DNA of 64,000 nt from CAZGNZ01 sp964527215. Its GTDB lineage: Bacteria > Fidelibacterota > Marinisomatia > SCGC-AAA003-L08 > JACNLC01. Each line of letters opens with the position of its first letter. Positions within the stretch are counted from its first letter, which is position 1. The stretch is taken from contig CAZGNZ010000015.1 of assembly GCA_964527215.1 (NCBI GenBank), positions 28,711 through 92,710 of the forward strand. Direction: 5' to 3'. The translations under genes were made by a program, and so were the position numbers. A model generated the notes under the pieces. It had not been told where the DNA came from. It ran no database searches and saw only the letters and a list, made by a program, of their open reading frames with translations. Shown here piece after piece: positions 55,164 through 64,000 of this stretch.

Positions 55164-55438
55164 AAATTCAGACCATTCCATTCAGTGAATTGGCCAAACA
55201 GTCTGTTGATGTGTATAAGAATGTTGTTGTATCCGCCAAACGTGCAACGCAGATTATTGATGAGCGGGTGATGGCCCGGCAGCCTATCGAAGAAGTTGCG
55301 GATGACGGATACGGTGTCAGCGAGCAGATCATCGATGAAGATTACGTTGAACCGGAAAAAGCCATTGTAGTAGCCTTGGAAGAATTTCTTGATAATCAAT
55401 TGGAATGGCAGGATTCTGAAGAGCCATCCGACGCCTGA
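55160..55438 (+). CDS. rpoZ: RNA polymerase omega subunit
   Basis: 92 aa. The helical core with VSAKRATQIIDERVM matches omega, whose conserved part wraps the beta-prime C-terminus; the tail is acidic. The start is GTG overlapping the gmk stop by 4 nt (GTGA). The neighbours gmk and rel are the classic context. Confidence 0.88.
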   Translation: MKIQTIPFSELAKQSVDVYKNVVVSAKRATQIIDERVMARQPIEEVADDGYGVSEQIIDEDYVEPEKAIVVALEEFLDNQLEWQDSEEPSDA

Positions 55439-55447
55439 GTATGCCCC

Positions 55448-56128
55448 ATGCCTGATGATTCCAACGCGCTGGAAAATTATCTGCAGCAGCAGCAGGAATT
55501 ATTCGGCAACACCCTATACCTGCCGCCGGATCAGACACCTTCCCCACCGGAAGAAACAGCGGGATTTTCCCGCAGCGAACAACTGGCTGCCTTTAAGTCT
55601 GAAATAAAAAACTGTCAGAATTGTGCCCTTGGGCAATCCAGGCACAATTTTGTTTTTGGTGATGGAAATCCAGAAGCAAAGATAGTGTTTGTCGGCGAAG
55701 CACCCGGAGAACAGGAAGACCTACAGGGAGTGCCTTTTGTTGGACGGGCCGGAAAAATGCTGGATAAAATCCTGGCAGCCATCAATACGGATCGACAACA
55801 GATTTTCATCTGCAACGTTCTGAAATGCCGACCGCCCCGAAACCGTGATCCGCTGGCCGGGGAAGTTGAACAGTGCGAACCCTACCTAAAAAAACAGCTG
55901 GAAATTATTCGGCCAAAGCTGATTGTCGCTCTGGGACGCGTTGCCGCGAAAACGCTGCTCCGGATTGAAGAACCTCTGGGAAAAATGCGCAATCGACTAT
56001 TTCATTATCACGATATCGATATGATGGTCACTTATCACCCTGCTGCACTTTTGAGAAATTCCAATCTCAAAAAATTTGCCTGGGAAGATTTTCAACGTAT
56101 TCGAGACGAATACCTTCTGAAAGACTGA
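55448..56128 (+). CDS. uracil-DNA glycosylase, family 4 (Fe-S)
   Basis: 226 aa. Four Fe-S cysteines are at 56, 59, 127 and 143 (CxxC and C-x15-C spacing). Motif 1 is VGEAPGEQEDLQG and the C-terminal motif is TYHPAALLRN. It removes uracil from DNA. A low-complexity N-terminus (residues 1-40, Gln- and Pro-rich) precedes the fold. It starts 9 nt after rpoZ, 1 nt before dnaB. Confidence 0.93.
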   Translation: MPDDSNALENYLQQQQELFGNTLYLPPDQTPSPPEETAGFSRSEQLAAFKSEIKNCQNCALGQSRHNFVFGDGNPEAKIVFVGEAPGEQEDLQGVPFVGRAGKMLDKILAAINTDRQQIFICNVLKCRPPRNRDPLAGEVEQCEPYLKKQLEIIRPKLIVALGRVAAKTLLRIEEPLGKMRNRLFHYHDIDMMVTYHPAALLRNSNLKKFAWEDFQRIRDEYLLKD

Positions 56129-56129
56129 T

Positions 56130-57494
56130 ATGCCTCCTGAACAATCCAACCAACTGCGACTTCCACCTCAAGCTCTGGAAGCTGAACAGGCCGTTTTGGG
56201 CTGCATGCTCATCGAAGCCGAAAGCGTACCCAAAGTCCTGCAGGTTCTTAGACCGGAAAGCTTCTACAAGTCTGCGCACGGGGTAATTTTTAAAGCCATG
56301 CAGGACCTTTTTGGGAATAATGACGTGATTGACGCAGTCAGTCTCATTGATCAGCTGCAGAAAAACAATGAATTGGAAAATGTTGGCGGAGCATATTTCA
56401 TCACCGGTCTTGCCGCCGAAGCTCCCTCGGCAGCCAATGTCGAATACTATGCCCAGATCGTCCAGTCCAAATTTATGCTTCGCTCCATTATCGAAGCGTC
56501 CGTGGAGCTTTCATCCATGGCATATGAAGCCAGGGAAGATGTTACCGATATTCTCGATAAGGTGGAGCAGCGCATTTTTGCTCTGTCAGAACAGAGCCTT
56601 CGAGGACGGTTTATCTCTGTTGAAACCCTGCTTCATGATGTTCTGGACGGATTTGGGACGCGGAAGGATTCAGGAGTAACCGGCGTGGCCTCCGGTATTA
56701 TCGAACTGGACAATATTCTGTCCGGATTTCAGAAATCCGATCTTGTCATCCTGGCCGGTCGGCCCAGTATGGGAAAAACCGCCCTTGCACTGAGTATTGC
56801 CCGGAATATCTGTGTGGATTACGGGTATGCGGTGGGCTTCTTCAGTCTGGAAATGTCCAACATACAGCTGACTGAACGGCTGATAACTGCAGAGGCCAAA
56901 GTGGACAGCCACCTGGTCAGGACGGGCCGTCTCCCCCGCAAGGACTGGAAAAAATTCCCTAAAGCAGCCCAACAGCTTTCCGAGGCCCGGTTTTTCATAG
57001 ATGACTCTGCAGGTTTGAACATCATGGAAATCCGTGCCAAAGCCCGTCGTCTGAAAGCGGAGCACAACATTGACATTTTGTTCGTGGACTATCTGCAGCT
57101 CATCAGCGGTATTGGCCGAACGGAAAGCCGGCAGCAGGAAATAACAATGATCTCAAGATCGCTGAAAGCGCTGGCAAAGGAACTCAAGATCCCCGTTGTG
57201 GCTCTGTCGCAGCTTTCACGAGCCCCTGAAACCCGAACCGATCACCGCCCCCTTATGTCGGATCTTCGGGAAAGCGGATCCATTGAACAGGATGCAGATG
57301 TGGTCCTGTTTGTGTATCGCAGCTATGTATATTCCAAAAAAGAAGAAGAATACGGCACTGGAGAAGTGATTGTCTCGAAGCATCGAAACGGACCTACCGG
57401 GTCAGTGGAAGTGGCCTTTATCGATAAATATGCCCGATTTGAAAGCCTTGAACGTTTTGGAGATCCTTATCTTGACCAGGACATGCCAGTCTGA
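56130..57494 (+). CDS. dnaB: replicative DNA helicase DnaB
   Basis: 454 aa. The N-terminal helical domain (PQALEAEQAVLGCML) and RecA-like ATPase with GRPSMGKTALAL, FFSLEM, FVDYLQLI and SDLRESGSIEQDADVV are typical; no intein interrupts the P-loop. It unwinds DNA at the fork. Its stop overlaps the rel start by 1 nt (TGATG). Confidence 0.97.
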   Translation: MPPEQSNQLRLPPQALEAEQAVLGCMLIEAESVPKVLQVLRPESFYKSAHGVIFKAMQDLFGNNDVIDAVSLIDQLQKNNELENVGGAYFITGLAAEAPSAANVEYYAQIVQSKFMLRSIIEASVELSSMAYEAREDVTDILDKVEQRIFALSEQSLRGRFISVETLLHDVLDGFGTRKDSGVTGVASGIIELDNILSGFQKSDLVILAGRPSMGKTALALSIARNICVDYGYAVGFFSLEMSNIQLTERLITAEAKVDSHLVRTGRLPRKDWKKFPKAAQQLSEARFFIDDSAGLNIMEIRAKARRLKAEHNIDILFVDYLQLISGIGRTESRQQEITMISRSLKALAKELKIPVVALSQLSRAPETRTDHRPLMSDLRESGSIEQDADVVLFVYRSYVYSKKEEEYGTGEVIVSKHRNGPTGSVEVAFIDKYARFESLERFGDPYLDQDMPV

Positions 57495-59686
57495 TGGTTA
57501 TGCACGGTCTCAGGAAATTCACCAGCCGCACCGGTACTGACTATCCCCGGGAATTCATCCACATCATAGAATGCTTTGCATCTGCACCTGATTCCGACAT
57601 CATTGCCCGGCTCTGGCGGGCCTATCAGTTCGGTTCTATCGCTCATCAGGGGCAAATCCGGAAATCCGGCGAGCCGTATTATACTCACTGCGCGGCGGTT
57701 GGCGCTATTCTGGCCCAGTGGAACCTGGATGCCGACACCATTTCTGCCGGATTGCTCCATGATACCATTGAAGATACGGATGTGGTCAAGGAAGACCTCG
57801 CCAATGAATTCAGTGAGGAGATATCTGAACTGGTGGACGGAGTATCAAAATTGTCCGGCATCAAGTTCCAGAGCCGTCAGGAAAAGCAGGCAGAAAATTT
57901 TATGAAAATGTTTGTGTCTGTGGCCAAAGACATCCGGGTGATTATCATTAAATTCGCAGACCGGCTGCATAATATGCGGACCCTGCATCATCTTCCGCTG
58001 CTGAAGCAGAGGCGCATTGCCATCGAAACCCGGGATGTATATGCCCCGCTGGCGCATCGACTGGGCATGGGAGCATTGAAGTGGGAACTTGAAGATCTCT
58101 GTCTGGAAGTTCTCGACCCGAAGATATTCAAAAAACTGCGGAAAAAAGTGCAGGCCACCCGTACTTCCCGGGAAAAATATATCCAGCATTTTACCAAACC
58201 GGTCATGAAAGATCTGGAAATGCAGGGGATCAAAGCAGAAGTTTTCGGTCGTCCGAAACACTATTTTTCCATATACGGAAAGATGCAGCGGCGCAGTGTC
58301 CCGTATGAAGAAATCTATGACTTGCTGGCCATTCGCATTATTGTCCAGCGGATTGAGGAATGTTATTCGGTTCTGGGTATTATCCATTCCATATATACCC
58401 CCCGGCAGGATTGTTTCAAGGATTACATTGCCATGCCCAAAATCAACGGGTATCAGTCCCTGCATACGACGGTATTTGGTGAGAACGGTCGACATGTGGA
58501 GGTCCAGATTCGGACACAGGAAATGGATCGCACGGCGGAGATTGGTGTGGCCGCTCACTGGGCATACAAGAAAAACGGCAGTGTGCTGGCAAAAGACACC
58601 AACATGAACCGTCAGATACGCTGGCTGAGGGAACTGGTTGGATATCTACAGAATGCAGACCGAAATCCGAACGAGTTTTTGGACACATTGAAGGTGGACC
58701 TTTTCCAGGAGGAGATTTTTGTATTTACACCGCGCGGGGATGTGGTGAAACTGCGGACCGGATCCACTCCGGTGGATTTTGCCTTTGAAGTGCATTCAGA
58801 GGTGGGATTTCACTGTATTGGCGCGAAAATCAATGGGCGAATCGTTCCGCTGAACACCATCCTGACGAACGGAGACACCGTAGAAGCCATCACCAGTAAA
58901 AACCAGAATCCCAATCAGGCCTGGCTTAAGTTCGTCAAAACAGCAAAGGCCAAAACACTTATAAAAAAATGGATCAAGAAAGAGCAGTTCGAGCAGAGCG
59001 TTCAACTGGGTGAAGAAATTGTTGAAAAGACACTCCGCCGGCTGAAACGACTCGAAGTACTGCGACAGGTGAAGCACAATCCCAACCCGATGGGATTCAG
59101 CTCATCAGACCTGATTTTTTCTGCGGTGGGCAACGGACAGATTACCGTACGGGATATCCTGAGGAAATATTCACCCAAGGAGCAGTCCGTTGATGAGATA
59201 AAGTCTGAGGAGACACTGACTTCGCGATTTCTGGCACGGGCTCGCGGATCTGCCAAAGGCATTAAGGTGGATGGGGTTTCGAACACGCTGGTTAATTTTG
59301 GGAAATGCTGCAATCCGATTCCCGGCGATGAAATTGTAGGCTACATTACCCGGGGCCGCGGCGTTACTGTTCATCGAACCACATGCACCAATCTGCCCGT
59401 TCTGAAAGTCGAAGAACGTTTTATTGATGTGGAATGGGATACGCGAAAAACTCAGGATTTTGTAGCACGGCTGAAAGTTGTGGCCGAAGACCGGAAGCGG
59501 TTTCTCAGAGATGTCTCTGAAACCATCTCAAATATGAATATCAATATTGTCAGTGTGGATGTCTCAGCAGAAGAAGGGATTGCCACAGGTATTTTTATTA
59601 TTCAGGTCAGGGATAACAAGCAGTTTGAACGTCTGATGAAAAAAATTCAATTGATTCCAGGATTAATATATACCGAAAGGATGTAG
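57494..59686 (+). CDS. rel: bifunctional (p)ppGpp synthetase/hydrolase Rel
   Basis: 730 aa. The HD hydrolase domain keeps its metal ligands (HxxxVG near 65-70 and LLHDTIEDTD at 88-95). The synthetase has GRPKHYFSIYGKM and YQSLHTTV; the RxKH form (instead of ExDD) is typical of bifunctional enzymes. TGS (about 395-455) and ACT (last ~75 residues) domains follow. It sets alarmone levels during starvation. Confidence 0.97.
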   Translation: MVMHGLRKFTSRTGTDYPREFIHIIECFASAPDSDIIARLWRAYQFGSIAHQGQIRKSGEPYYTHCAAVGAILAQWNLDADTISAGLLHDTIEDTDVVKEDLANEFSEEISELVDGVSKLSGIKFQSRQEKQAENFMKMFVSVAKDIRVIIIKFADRLHNMRTLHHLPLLKQRRIAIETRDVYAPLAHRLGMGALKWELEDLCLEVLDPKIFKKLRKKVQATRTSREKYIQHFTKPVMKDLEMQGIKAEVFGRPKHYFSIYGKMQRRSVPYEEIYDLLAIRIIVQRIEECYSVLGIIHSIYTPRQDCFKDYIAMPKINGYQSLHTTVFGENGRHVEVQIRTQEMDRTAEIGVAAHWAYKKNGSVLAKDTNMNRQIRWLRELVGYLQNADRNPNEFLDTLKVDLFQEEIFVFTPRGDVVKLRTGSTPVDFAFEVHSEVGFHCIGAKINGRIVPLNTILTNGDTVEAITSKNQNPNQAWLKFVKTAKAKTLIKKWIKKEQFEQSVQLGEEIVEKTLRRLKRLEVLRQVKHNPNPMGFSSSDLIFSAVGNGQITVRDILRKYSPKEQSVDEIKSEETLTSRFLARARGSAKGIKVDGVSNTLVNFGKCCNPIPGDEIVGYITRGRGVTVHRTTCTNLPVLKVEERFIDVEWDTRKTQDFVARLKVVAEDRKRFLRDVSETISNMNINIVSVDVSAEEGIATGIFIIQVRDNKQFERLMKKIQLIPGLIYTERM

Positions 59687-59687
59687 C

Positions 59688-59999
59688 ATGGAGAAAACCT
59701 ATACAAAAGTGGATATTGTCCGCAGTGTATCGGAAAAAATGAACATCTCTGAAGTCAGGGCCAAAATGATGGTGGAATCTGTGATTGAGACCATGACCAC
59801 CATGCTCACCGAAGAACGCAGCAACACTCGAATTGAACTGCGGAATTTCGGGGTATTCGAGGTAAAGCCCACCAAAGCAAAACCGAGAGCTCGAAATCCG
59901 CGGGCCAATATGGAGGTCTACGTCCCTCCCCGCCGGAAAGTCCACTTCAAGGCCGGAAAACTGCTCAGGGATGTCCTGAAGAAAGAGTGGCCGTCATAG
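59688..59999 (+). CDS. HU/IHF-family DNA-binding protein
   Basis: 103 aa. The HU fold is clear: TKVDIVRSVSEKMNIS at the start, NFGVFEVKP in the middle, then the beta-arm ARNPRANMEVYVPPRRKV whose Pro intercalates DNA. It lies 1 nt after rel and its 3' end overlaps ruvX by 13 nt. Whether it behaves like HU or IHF cannot be decided. Confidence 0.94.
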   Translation: MEKTYTKVDIVRSVSEKMNISEVRAKMMVESVIETMTTMLTEERSNTRIELRNFGVFEVKPTKAKPRARNPRANMEVYVPPRRKVHFKAGKLLRDVLKKEWPS

Positions 60000-60418
60000 G
60001 ATTGGGCAGAATTCTGGCAGTTGATTTTGGTGACCGCCGCATAGGAATTGCCGTATCGGATCCGCTGCAGGTGATCGCAACGGCGCATTCTACCATTGAC
60101 CGTCGAAAAACCCCGGATTATATGCAGGAGATCTGTAAGCTGTCGGACAAATTTTCTGCTGCTGCAATGGTGGTGGGACTTCCGCTGACCATGAAAGGTA
60201 CCGACTCCGAACAGACAAAAAAGGTTCGCGAATTTGCTGCTGAACTGGAAAAGCAAATCCAGATCCCCGTGGTGCTGGTTGATGAGCGTCTCAGCTCGGT
60301 TGCGGCTCAGCAGACCCTGATTCAGAAAGGTGTCAAAACCGGACACAACAAATCCGCCGTTGACCGGACCTCTGCCGCTGTTTTTCTGCAGGAGTATCTG
60401 GATTCTCAATCATCCTGA
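59987..60418 (+). CDS. ruvX: RuvX/YqgF family nuclease
   Basis: 143 aa RNase H-like fold. LAVDFGDRRIGIAVSDP holds the first catalytic Asp, GLPLTMKGTDSEQ is the second motif, VDERLSS the third and DRTSAAVFL the last Asp. The family acts in 16S rRNA 5'-end processing or Holliday junction resolution. The start is GTG 59987 (13-nt overlap with the HU gene); TTG 60002 is the alternative. Confidence 0.92.
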   Translation: MAVIGLGRILAVDFGDRRIGIAVSDPLQVIATAHSTIDRRKTPDYMQEICKLSDKFSAAAMVVGLPLTMKGTDSEQTKKVREFAAELEKQIQIPVVLVDERLSSVAAQQTLIQKGVKTGHNKSAVDRTSAAVFLQEYLDSQSS

Positions 60419-60492
60419 CGGCGGTGCCTGTCGATTTACCGAATACCGGACATCAATTCATTCAAATCCGAATCATCAATGTTATCTGAAAT

Positions 60493-62013
60493 ATGATTTA
60501 TCCTCCTGTTCAAATACTGTCTGATTTTCGTTCAAGAATGGAAAAAGTCCATCCGCTGCTGTTGGATATTACCAGCGGTATCCTGCTTGGGCTGGCCCAG
60601 CATCCAATCCATCTGGGCTTCCTCGCATGGTTTGCCCTCGTACCCTGGCTGTTCCGGCTTCAGAAAACCCGAAGCGTACCGGGGGTATTGGGTTCTTCTT
60701 TTTTATTCGGTTTTACCTATTATCTGGTGGATGTATACTGGCTGGCTTTCAACATTGGTACCGAACCGCCAACAAGGGTGATTTCCATGCTGGCATCAGT
60801 TGTTTTTCTGTCTCACCAGTTTCTGCTGGCTGCAGGATTGTATCTGCTGGTGAGACGAAGGCTGTGGACACTGCCTTTTATCTGGACCGCCGTTGAATAT
60901 CTGCGTTCTTTTACTTCTCTGGCCTTTCCCTGGGGTGCGGTGGCCAATACTCAAATTGATTATCTGCCCGTCATCCAGATTGCTGAATATACCGGATACT
61001 ACGGCGTGAGTTTTCTCATCGTGTGGATCAATATCAGTCTGTATCGGTTTCTGATGCTGCAGCATCGGCAGACACTGGTGCACTTTGCCGGTGTGATCAT
61101 GCTTCCCTGGCTGCTGGGACTGCTGATCCTCAGCCAGGCACCGGAGCCGAAGGGCAACCCGGTTTCAGTTGCTGTTATCCAGCCCAATATCCACCTGTCC
61201 CAAAAGTGGAACAAGGAGAAGAAGGAAAGCAATATCAACCTGATGCTGGATATGGGAATGCCGGCCGTGGATGAAAAATACAATCTGATAATCTGGCCGG
61301 AAACAGCCCCAGCCTCCTATCTGTTCAGAGGGAGCCGGAGATATCTGCTGGAAATCCGTCGTCGGCTGGCAGACAGCGGAACCCGTCTCGTGACCGGAGT
61401 GCCCCATTATGAATGGCTGGGCGGAGAACGTTTCAATTACAATTCAGTGGCCATGATCTCTTCAGACGGGCTGGAAAAAATATATCATAAGATACTTCTG
61501 GTTCCCATGGCTGAATACATTCCGCTGTCAAACATATTTCCAAAGCTGAAGAGGCTGAATCTGGGTCAGGCCAATTTCACCCACGGAACGGAATTCACCC
61601 TGTTTGATACGGACAGTCTGCAGTTTGGCACCGGAGTGTGCTTTGAATCCACCTTTGCCCAGTTCAGCCGTGAGTATGTGAATCGCGGGGCGGATTTTCT
61701 GATATATGTTGTAAACGACGGCTGGTATGAGACAGCGCCGGAACCGCAGCAGCATGCCCGACAGTGTGTTTTTCGGGCGGTGGAGACCCGAAAGCCCATT
61801 GTGCGCTGTGCCAATACCGGAATATCCCTGGTGGTGAACAGCTACGGGAACATCGTCGAAGAGCTTCCGTTGAACGCGCGCTCTGTGATTCAAACCAGCA
61901 TTCAGACCAATCCGTATAAAACTTTCTACACTCGGTTTGGAGACCTGTTTTCCTGGATGAATATTGTTGTAATTTTAGCCGCAATCATAAAAGGGATTAT
62001 AAAGCGAAAATGA
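60493..62013 (+). CDS. lnt: apolipoprotein N-acyltransferase
   Basis: 506 aa. Six or more N-terminal TM helices precede a nitrilase domain with the catalytic triad Glu (IWPETAPAS), Lys (YHKILLVPMAEYIPLS) and Cys (GVCFESTF). It adds the third acyl chain to lipoproteins in the inner membrane. The ATG at 60493 is kept; ATG 60538 would shorten the cytoplasmic N-terminus only. It overlaps the next gene by 4 nt. Confidence 0.95.
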   Translation: MIYPPVQILSDFRSRMEKVHPLLLDITSGILLGLAQHPIHLGFLAWFALVPWLFRLQKTRSVPGVLGSSFLFGFTYYLVDVYWLAFNIGTEPPTRVISMLASVVFLSHQFLLAAGLYLLVRRRLWTLPFIWTAVEYLRSFTSLAFPWGAVANTQIDYLPVIQIAEYTGYYGVSFLIVWINISLYRFLMLQHRQTLVHFAGVIMLPWLLGLLILSQAPEPKGNPVSVAVIQPNIHLSQKWNKEKKESNINLMLDMGMPAVDEKYNLIIWPETAPASYLFRGSRRYLLEIRRRLADSGTRLVTGVPHYEWLGGERFNYNSVAMISSDGLEKIYHKILLVPMAEYIPLSNIFPKLKRLNLGQANFTHGTEFTLFDTDSLQFGTGVCFESTFAQFSREYVNRGADFLIYVVNDGWYETAPEPQQHARQCVFRAVETRKPIVRCANTGISLVVNSYGNIVEELPLNARSVIQTSIQTNPYKTFYTRFGDLFSWMNIVVILAAIIKGIIKRK

Positions 62014-62627
62014 AATGTAGATACGTGGCATCCGCCATTCTGCTCATTGGATTATCAATTGTCAGCGCACAGGAATCAGCAGGACCGGCATTGCTGAAAT
62101 CGGCTGTTTTGCCGGGATGGGGCGAATATGCCCTGGGACAGACTGAACGGGCACAGGGTTTCTGGCTTCGGGAAGGTGCCGTCTGGCTGGCGTATCTCAG
62201 CGGGCGATCACTGGAAAACTGGTATCGCAGCGATATGGAAGGTTTGGCCAGTCTTCATGCCGGAACGGATATCTCAAAACGGAGCAGCGAGTATGCCGTT
62301 GATATCGGTGACTTCGACAGCTTTGAAGAATACAATGCCGTCATGGTCCGCACCCGGAATATGGACCGCATTTACCCCGAGAACCAGGGTTATGAATGGT
62401 CATGGGATACCGAAGAAAACCGAAAGAAGTTTGACGATATTCGAATCAATGCCATATCCGCTGAGAAATTTGCGGCCTTTATGGTGGGCGGAATGGTTCT
62501 GCACCGAGTGATTTCAGTAATGGATGTGCTGTACCTGAGTCGTTCAGGGAAAACCGGTCAGCTGCAGTCTGGTCTGATTCCAACCGGCAATTCAACTCTC
62601 ACCTGGAGTTTGAGCTACCGTTTCTGA
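62010..62627 (+). CDS. predicted exported protein, DUF5683-like
   Basis: 205 aa with a signal peptide (ASAILLIGLSIVSA). The start of the mature part, LKSAVLPGWGEYALGQTERA, resembles DUF5683-type envelope proteins (P-G-x-G-x-x-x-x-G-Q pattern). Two more hydrophobic stretches occur (about 50-62 and 155-175), and the last residue is Phe, as in outer-membrane proteins. The function is unknown. It is coupled to lnt by an ATGA overlap. Confidence 0.65.
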   Translation: MKCRYVASAILLIGLSIVSAQESAGPALLKSAVLPGWGEYALGQTERAQGFWLREGAVWLAYLSGRSLENWYRSDMEGLASLHAGTDISKRSSEYAVDIGDFDSFEEYNAVMVRTRNMDRIYPENQGYEWSWDTEENRKKFDDIRINAISAEKFAAFMVGGMVLHRVISVMDVLYLSRSGKTGQLQSGLIPTGNSTLTWSLSYRF

Positions 62628-62658
62628 TCTTTCGGACTGCCGCAAATCATTGCCGGTA

Positions 62659-63387
62659 TCAGCGGTCACCTGCAAGGATTTCCATTCGCTTTCGATATGC
62701 CTTATCAGAAAACCACTCTGACGTAAACTGCGCCATTAACCTGCAATAATGCCGATCGATAAACCGCAGCATCTCAAGCCGCCGGTTTTCTTTAACATTT
62801 TTCCAATCCGAATACTGTACTTCAATTTTATTGATATTGATTCCTTCGTCGGAATCTTTTATAGCGTGCAGCCAATTCCATTTTATCATTTGATCGGCAT
62901 GATAGAAATCTTCCGCTCCGAGGATGGAATCGATCCTGTCCCTGAAAACTGCTCTGAGCAGCGCCTGCGGGACGGGCGGCAGCGTGATACCCAACTGCTT
63001 TTCATTCATACCAAGCTTGTATTCCCCCGGTTTCCCGAGCCGGATATCAAACGCGGATGCCAGCAGGAACCCTCCGGCGACAGCATGACCGTTAATCAGG
63101 GCGATATTCAGTCCGGGTCGCTGAATAATAGACAGAAGCAGATTCTGGAATGCAGTAAGGAACCGTGTAAATTCGTCTTTCGACAGAGTATTGCAGAACT
63201 GCAGATTCAGACCGCTGCTGAAAAAACGTCCGTTCCCCTGAAGAATTACCGGCTGCAGCGGTGGAATTTTTATCAAGGTATTTGCCAGCTGATCAATCAG
63301 ATCGCGATCCACTGCATTGGCCTTGTGATGATTCATGGTGATCCGGGTGCAGTCCGAATATGACTTAATAATAACATCCTGATTCAT
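62659..63387 (-). CDS. enoyl-CoA hydratase/isomerase family protein
   Basis: 242 aa crotonase fold. The oxyanion-hole segments are GRFFSSGLNLQ and GHAVAGGFLLA. KLGMNEKQLGITLPP resembles the active-site strand of delta3-delta2 enoyl-CoA isomerases rather than hydratases, which have two glutamates here. Such enzymes move double bonds during fatty-acid oxidation. It is convergent with the lnt block (31-nt gap) and stands alone. Substrate inference is weak. Confidence 0.78.
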   Translation of the reverse strand: MNQDVIIKSYSDCTRITMNHHKANAVDRDLIDQLANTLIKIPPLQPVILQGNGRFFSSGLNLQFCNTLSKDEFTRFLTAFQNLLLSIIQRPGLNIALINGHAVAGGFLLASAFDIRLGKPGEYKLGMNEKQLGITLPPVPQALLRAVFRDRIDSILGAEDFYHADQMIKWNWLHAIKDSDEGININKIEVQYSDWKNVKENRRLEMLRFIDRHYCRLMAQFTSEWFSDKAYRKRMEILAGDR

Positions 63388-63541
63388 TGCGGAAAATTAG
63401 TGACTGCCGGGTTGTCTGCCCAAGTCAGGAATGTGTAATATTACCGGCTGTTTTCAACGACTGTTTCGAAATATTCTGGAATGGTTTTAATTCCAATCGC
63501 AAGTTGGATGTCAGCCGCAGTTGAAGCAGCGCGGCAGTCAA

Positions 63542-63615
<74 letters not shown>

Positions 63616-63624
63616 CATGTAAGT

Positions 63625-63668
63625 TCCCCGTCGATAATAGACTTTGTCGACGGGGATTGTTGTTTTAG
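63625..63668 (+). terminator. terminator after tRNA-Arg
   Basis: Perfect 10-bp stem TCCCCGTCGA/TCGACGGGGA with a 12-nt loop, then TTGTTGTTTT. It begins 10 nt after the tRNA. Confidence 0.85.
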
Positions 63669-64000
63669 GCGATTGATTTCATGCCAATCCACTTTCTTCA
63701 ATAAACATCAGTAAACTTCAATAAAGTGGAAAAAGTGGAAAAAATAAGTGGAAATTTTCAAACTCCCCCACCCCCCAATCACTTGGGGGCAACCCCTTAC
63801 TCATATGTATATCCCACTCTTACACCAAACTGGGGAAAGTGCTTACAAATTCACCGTTATATGCAAATCAAGTACATGAAAAGAGAGGGAATTACAAGTT
63901 TCCCAATTTAGAAAATAGCTGAAATCCGTCAAGTCTCCATACATACACAGCTGTCCAAAACGTTTTGAAAACGGCGTAAGTTGATCTGGTCTGTCGTCGA
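63669..64000. other. non-coding right edge with short repeats
   Basis: About 330 nt without a supported gene; base composition is more AT-rich than the coding blocks. Three GTGGAAA direct repeats lie at about 63726-63756, a C-rich tract with a CCCCCAATCACTTGGGGG hairpin at about 63773-63788, and a palindrome CGTTTTGAAAACG at 63961-63973. This could be the left end of an element integrated at the tRNA, but no integrase is visible before the edge. Confidence 0.35.

Overview
This 64 kb window is bacterial chromosome with dense coding and mostly bidirectional operon blocks. It looks like an uncultivated member of the FCB superphylum, closest in flavour to Marinimicrobia or Calditrichota-type lineages. 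Five features support this: YPNPFNP-type C-terminal sorting domains, a PorU-like C25 peptidase and a PorV-like barrel (type IX secretion), TonB receptors with a carboxypeptidase-regulatory-like N-terminus, a mitochondrial-type aconitase, and a meso-DAP-type MurE with a full outer membrane. The phylum call is inference; no 16S rRNA gene is present.

Region 1 (1-14985, minus strand) is a carbohydrate-oriented accessory locus. In transcription order it holds an SDR oxidoreductase, a LacI-family regulator with its own promoter and operator, a GH5-like glycoside hydrolase overlapping it by 8 nt, a 1342-residue secreted protein with three near-identical ~357-residue modules, a dockerin and a sorting domain, a TonB-dependent receptor, and a giant surface protein running off the left edge. 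The giant protein carries a divergent copy of the same module. Together they resemble a polysaccharide-utilisation locus without SusD. The LacI reading frame has no usable start codon; one missing G after the ATG would explain this.

Region 2 (14986-16500) is non-coding and filled with repeats: a ~130 bp triple-hairpin element and a ~150 bp element alternating as a decayed composite tandem repeat.

Region 3 (16501-35413) begins with rpmB (plus strand), which shares a bidirectional terminator with a complete minus-strand division and cell wall cluster: mraZ-rsmH-ftsL-ftsI-murE-murF-mraY-murD-ftsW-murG-murC-murB-ftsQ-ftsA-ftsZ. MraZ-box repeats and a promoter lie before mraZ. A rodZ-like gene and maf lie upstream on the same strand.

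Region 4 (35414-38426) holds the PorU-like peptidase and a divergent promoter region. Region 5 (38427-63387) is mainly plus-strand housekeeping: aconitase-SDR; ffh-rpsP-khpA-rimM-trmD-rplS with a terminator; MFS transporter (CTG start)-selA-selB-mutS-porV-like; yicC-gmk-rpoZ-udg-dnaB-rel-HU-ruvX; then lnt and a small envelope protein, and a minus-strand crotonase.

Region 6 (63388-64000) has tRNA-Arg(UCU), its terminator and ~340 bp of non-coding DNA with short direct repeats and a palindrome.

Stop-start overlaps of 1, 4 and especially 8 nt recur throughout, and they settled several start codons that differ from the longest open frame.
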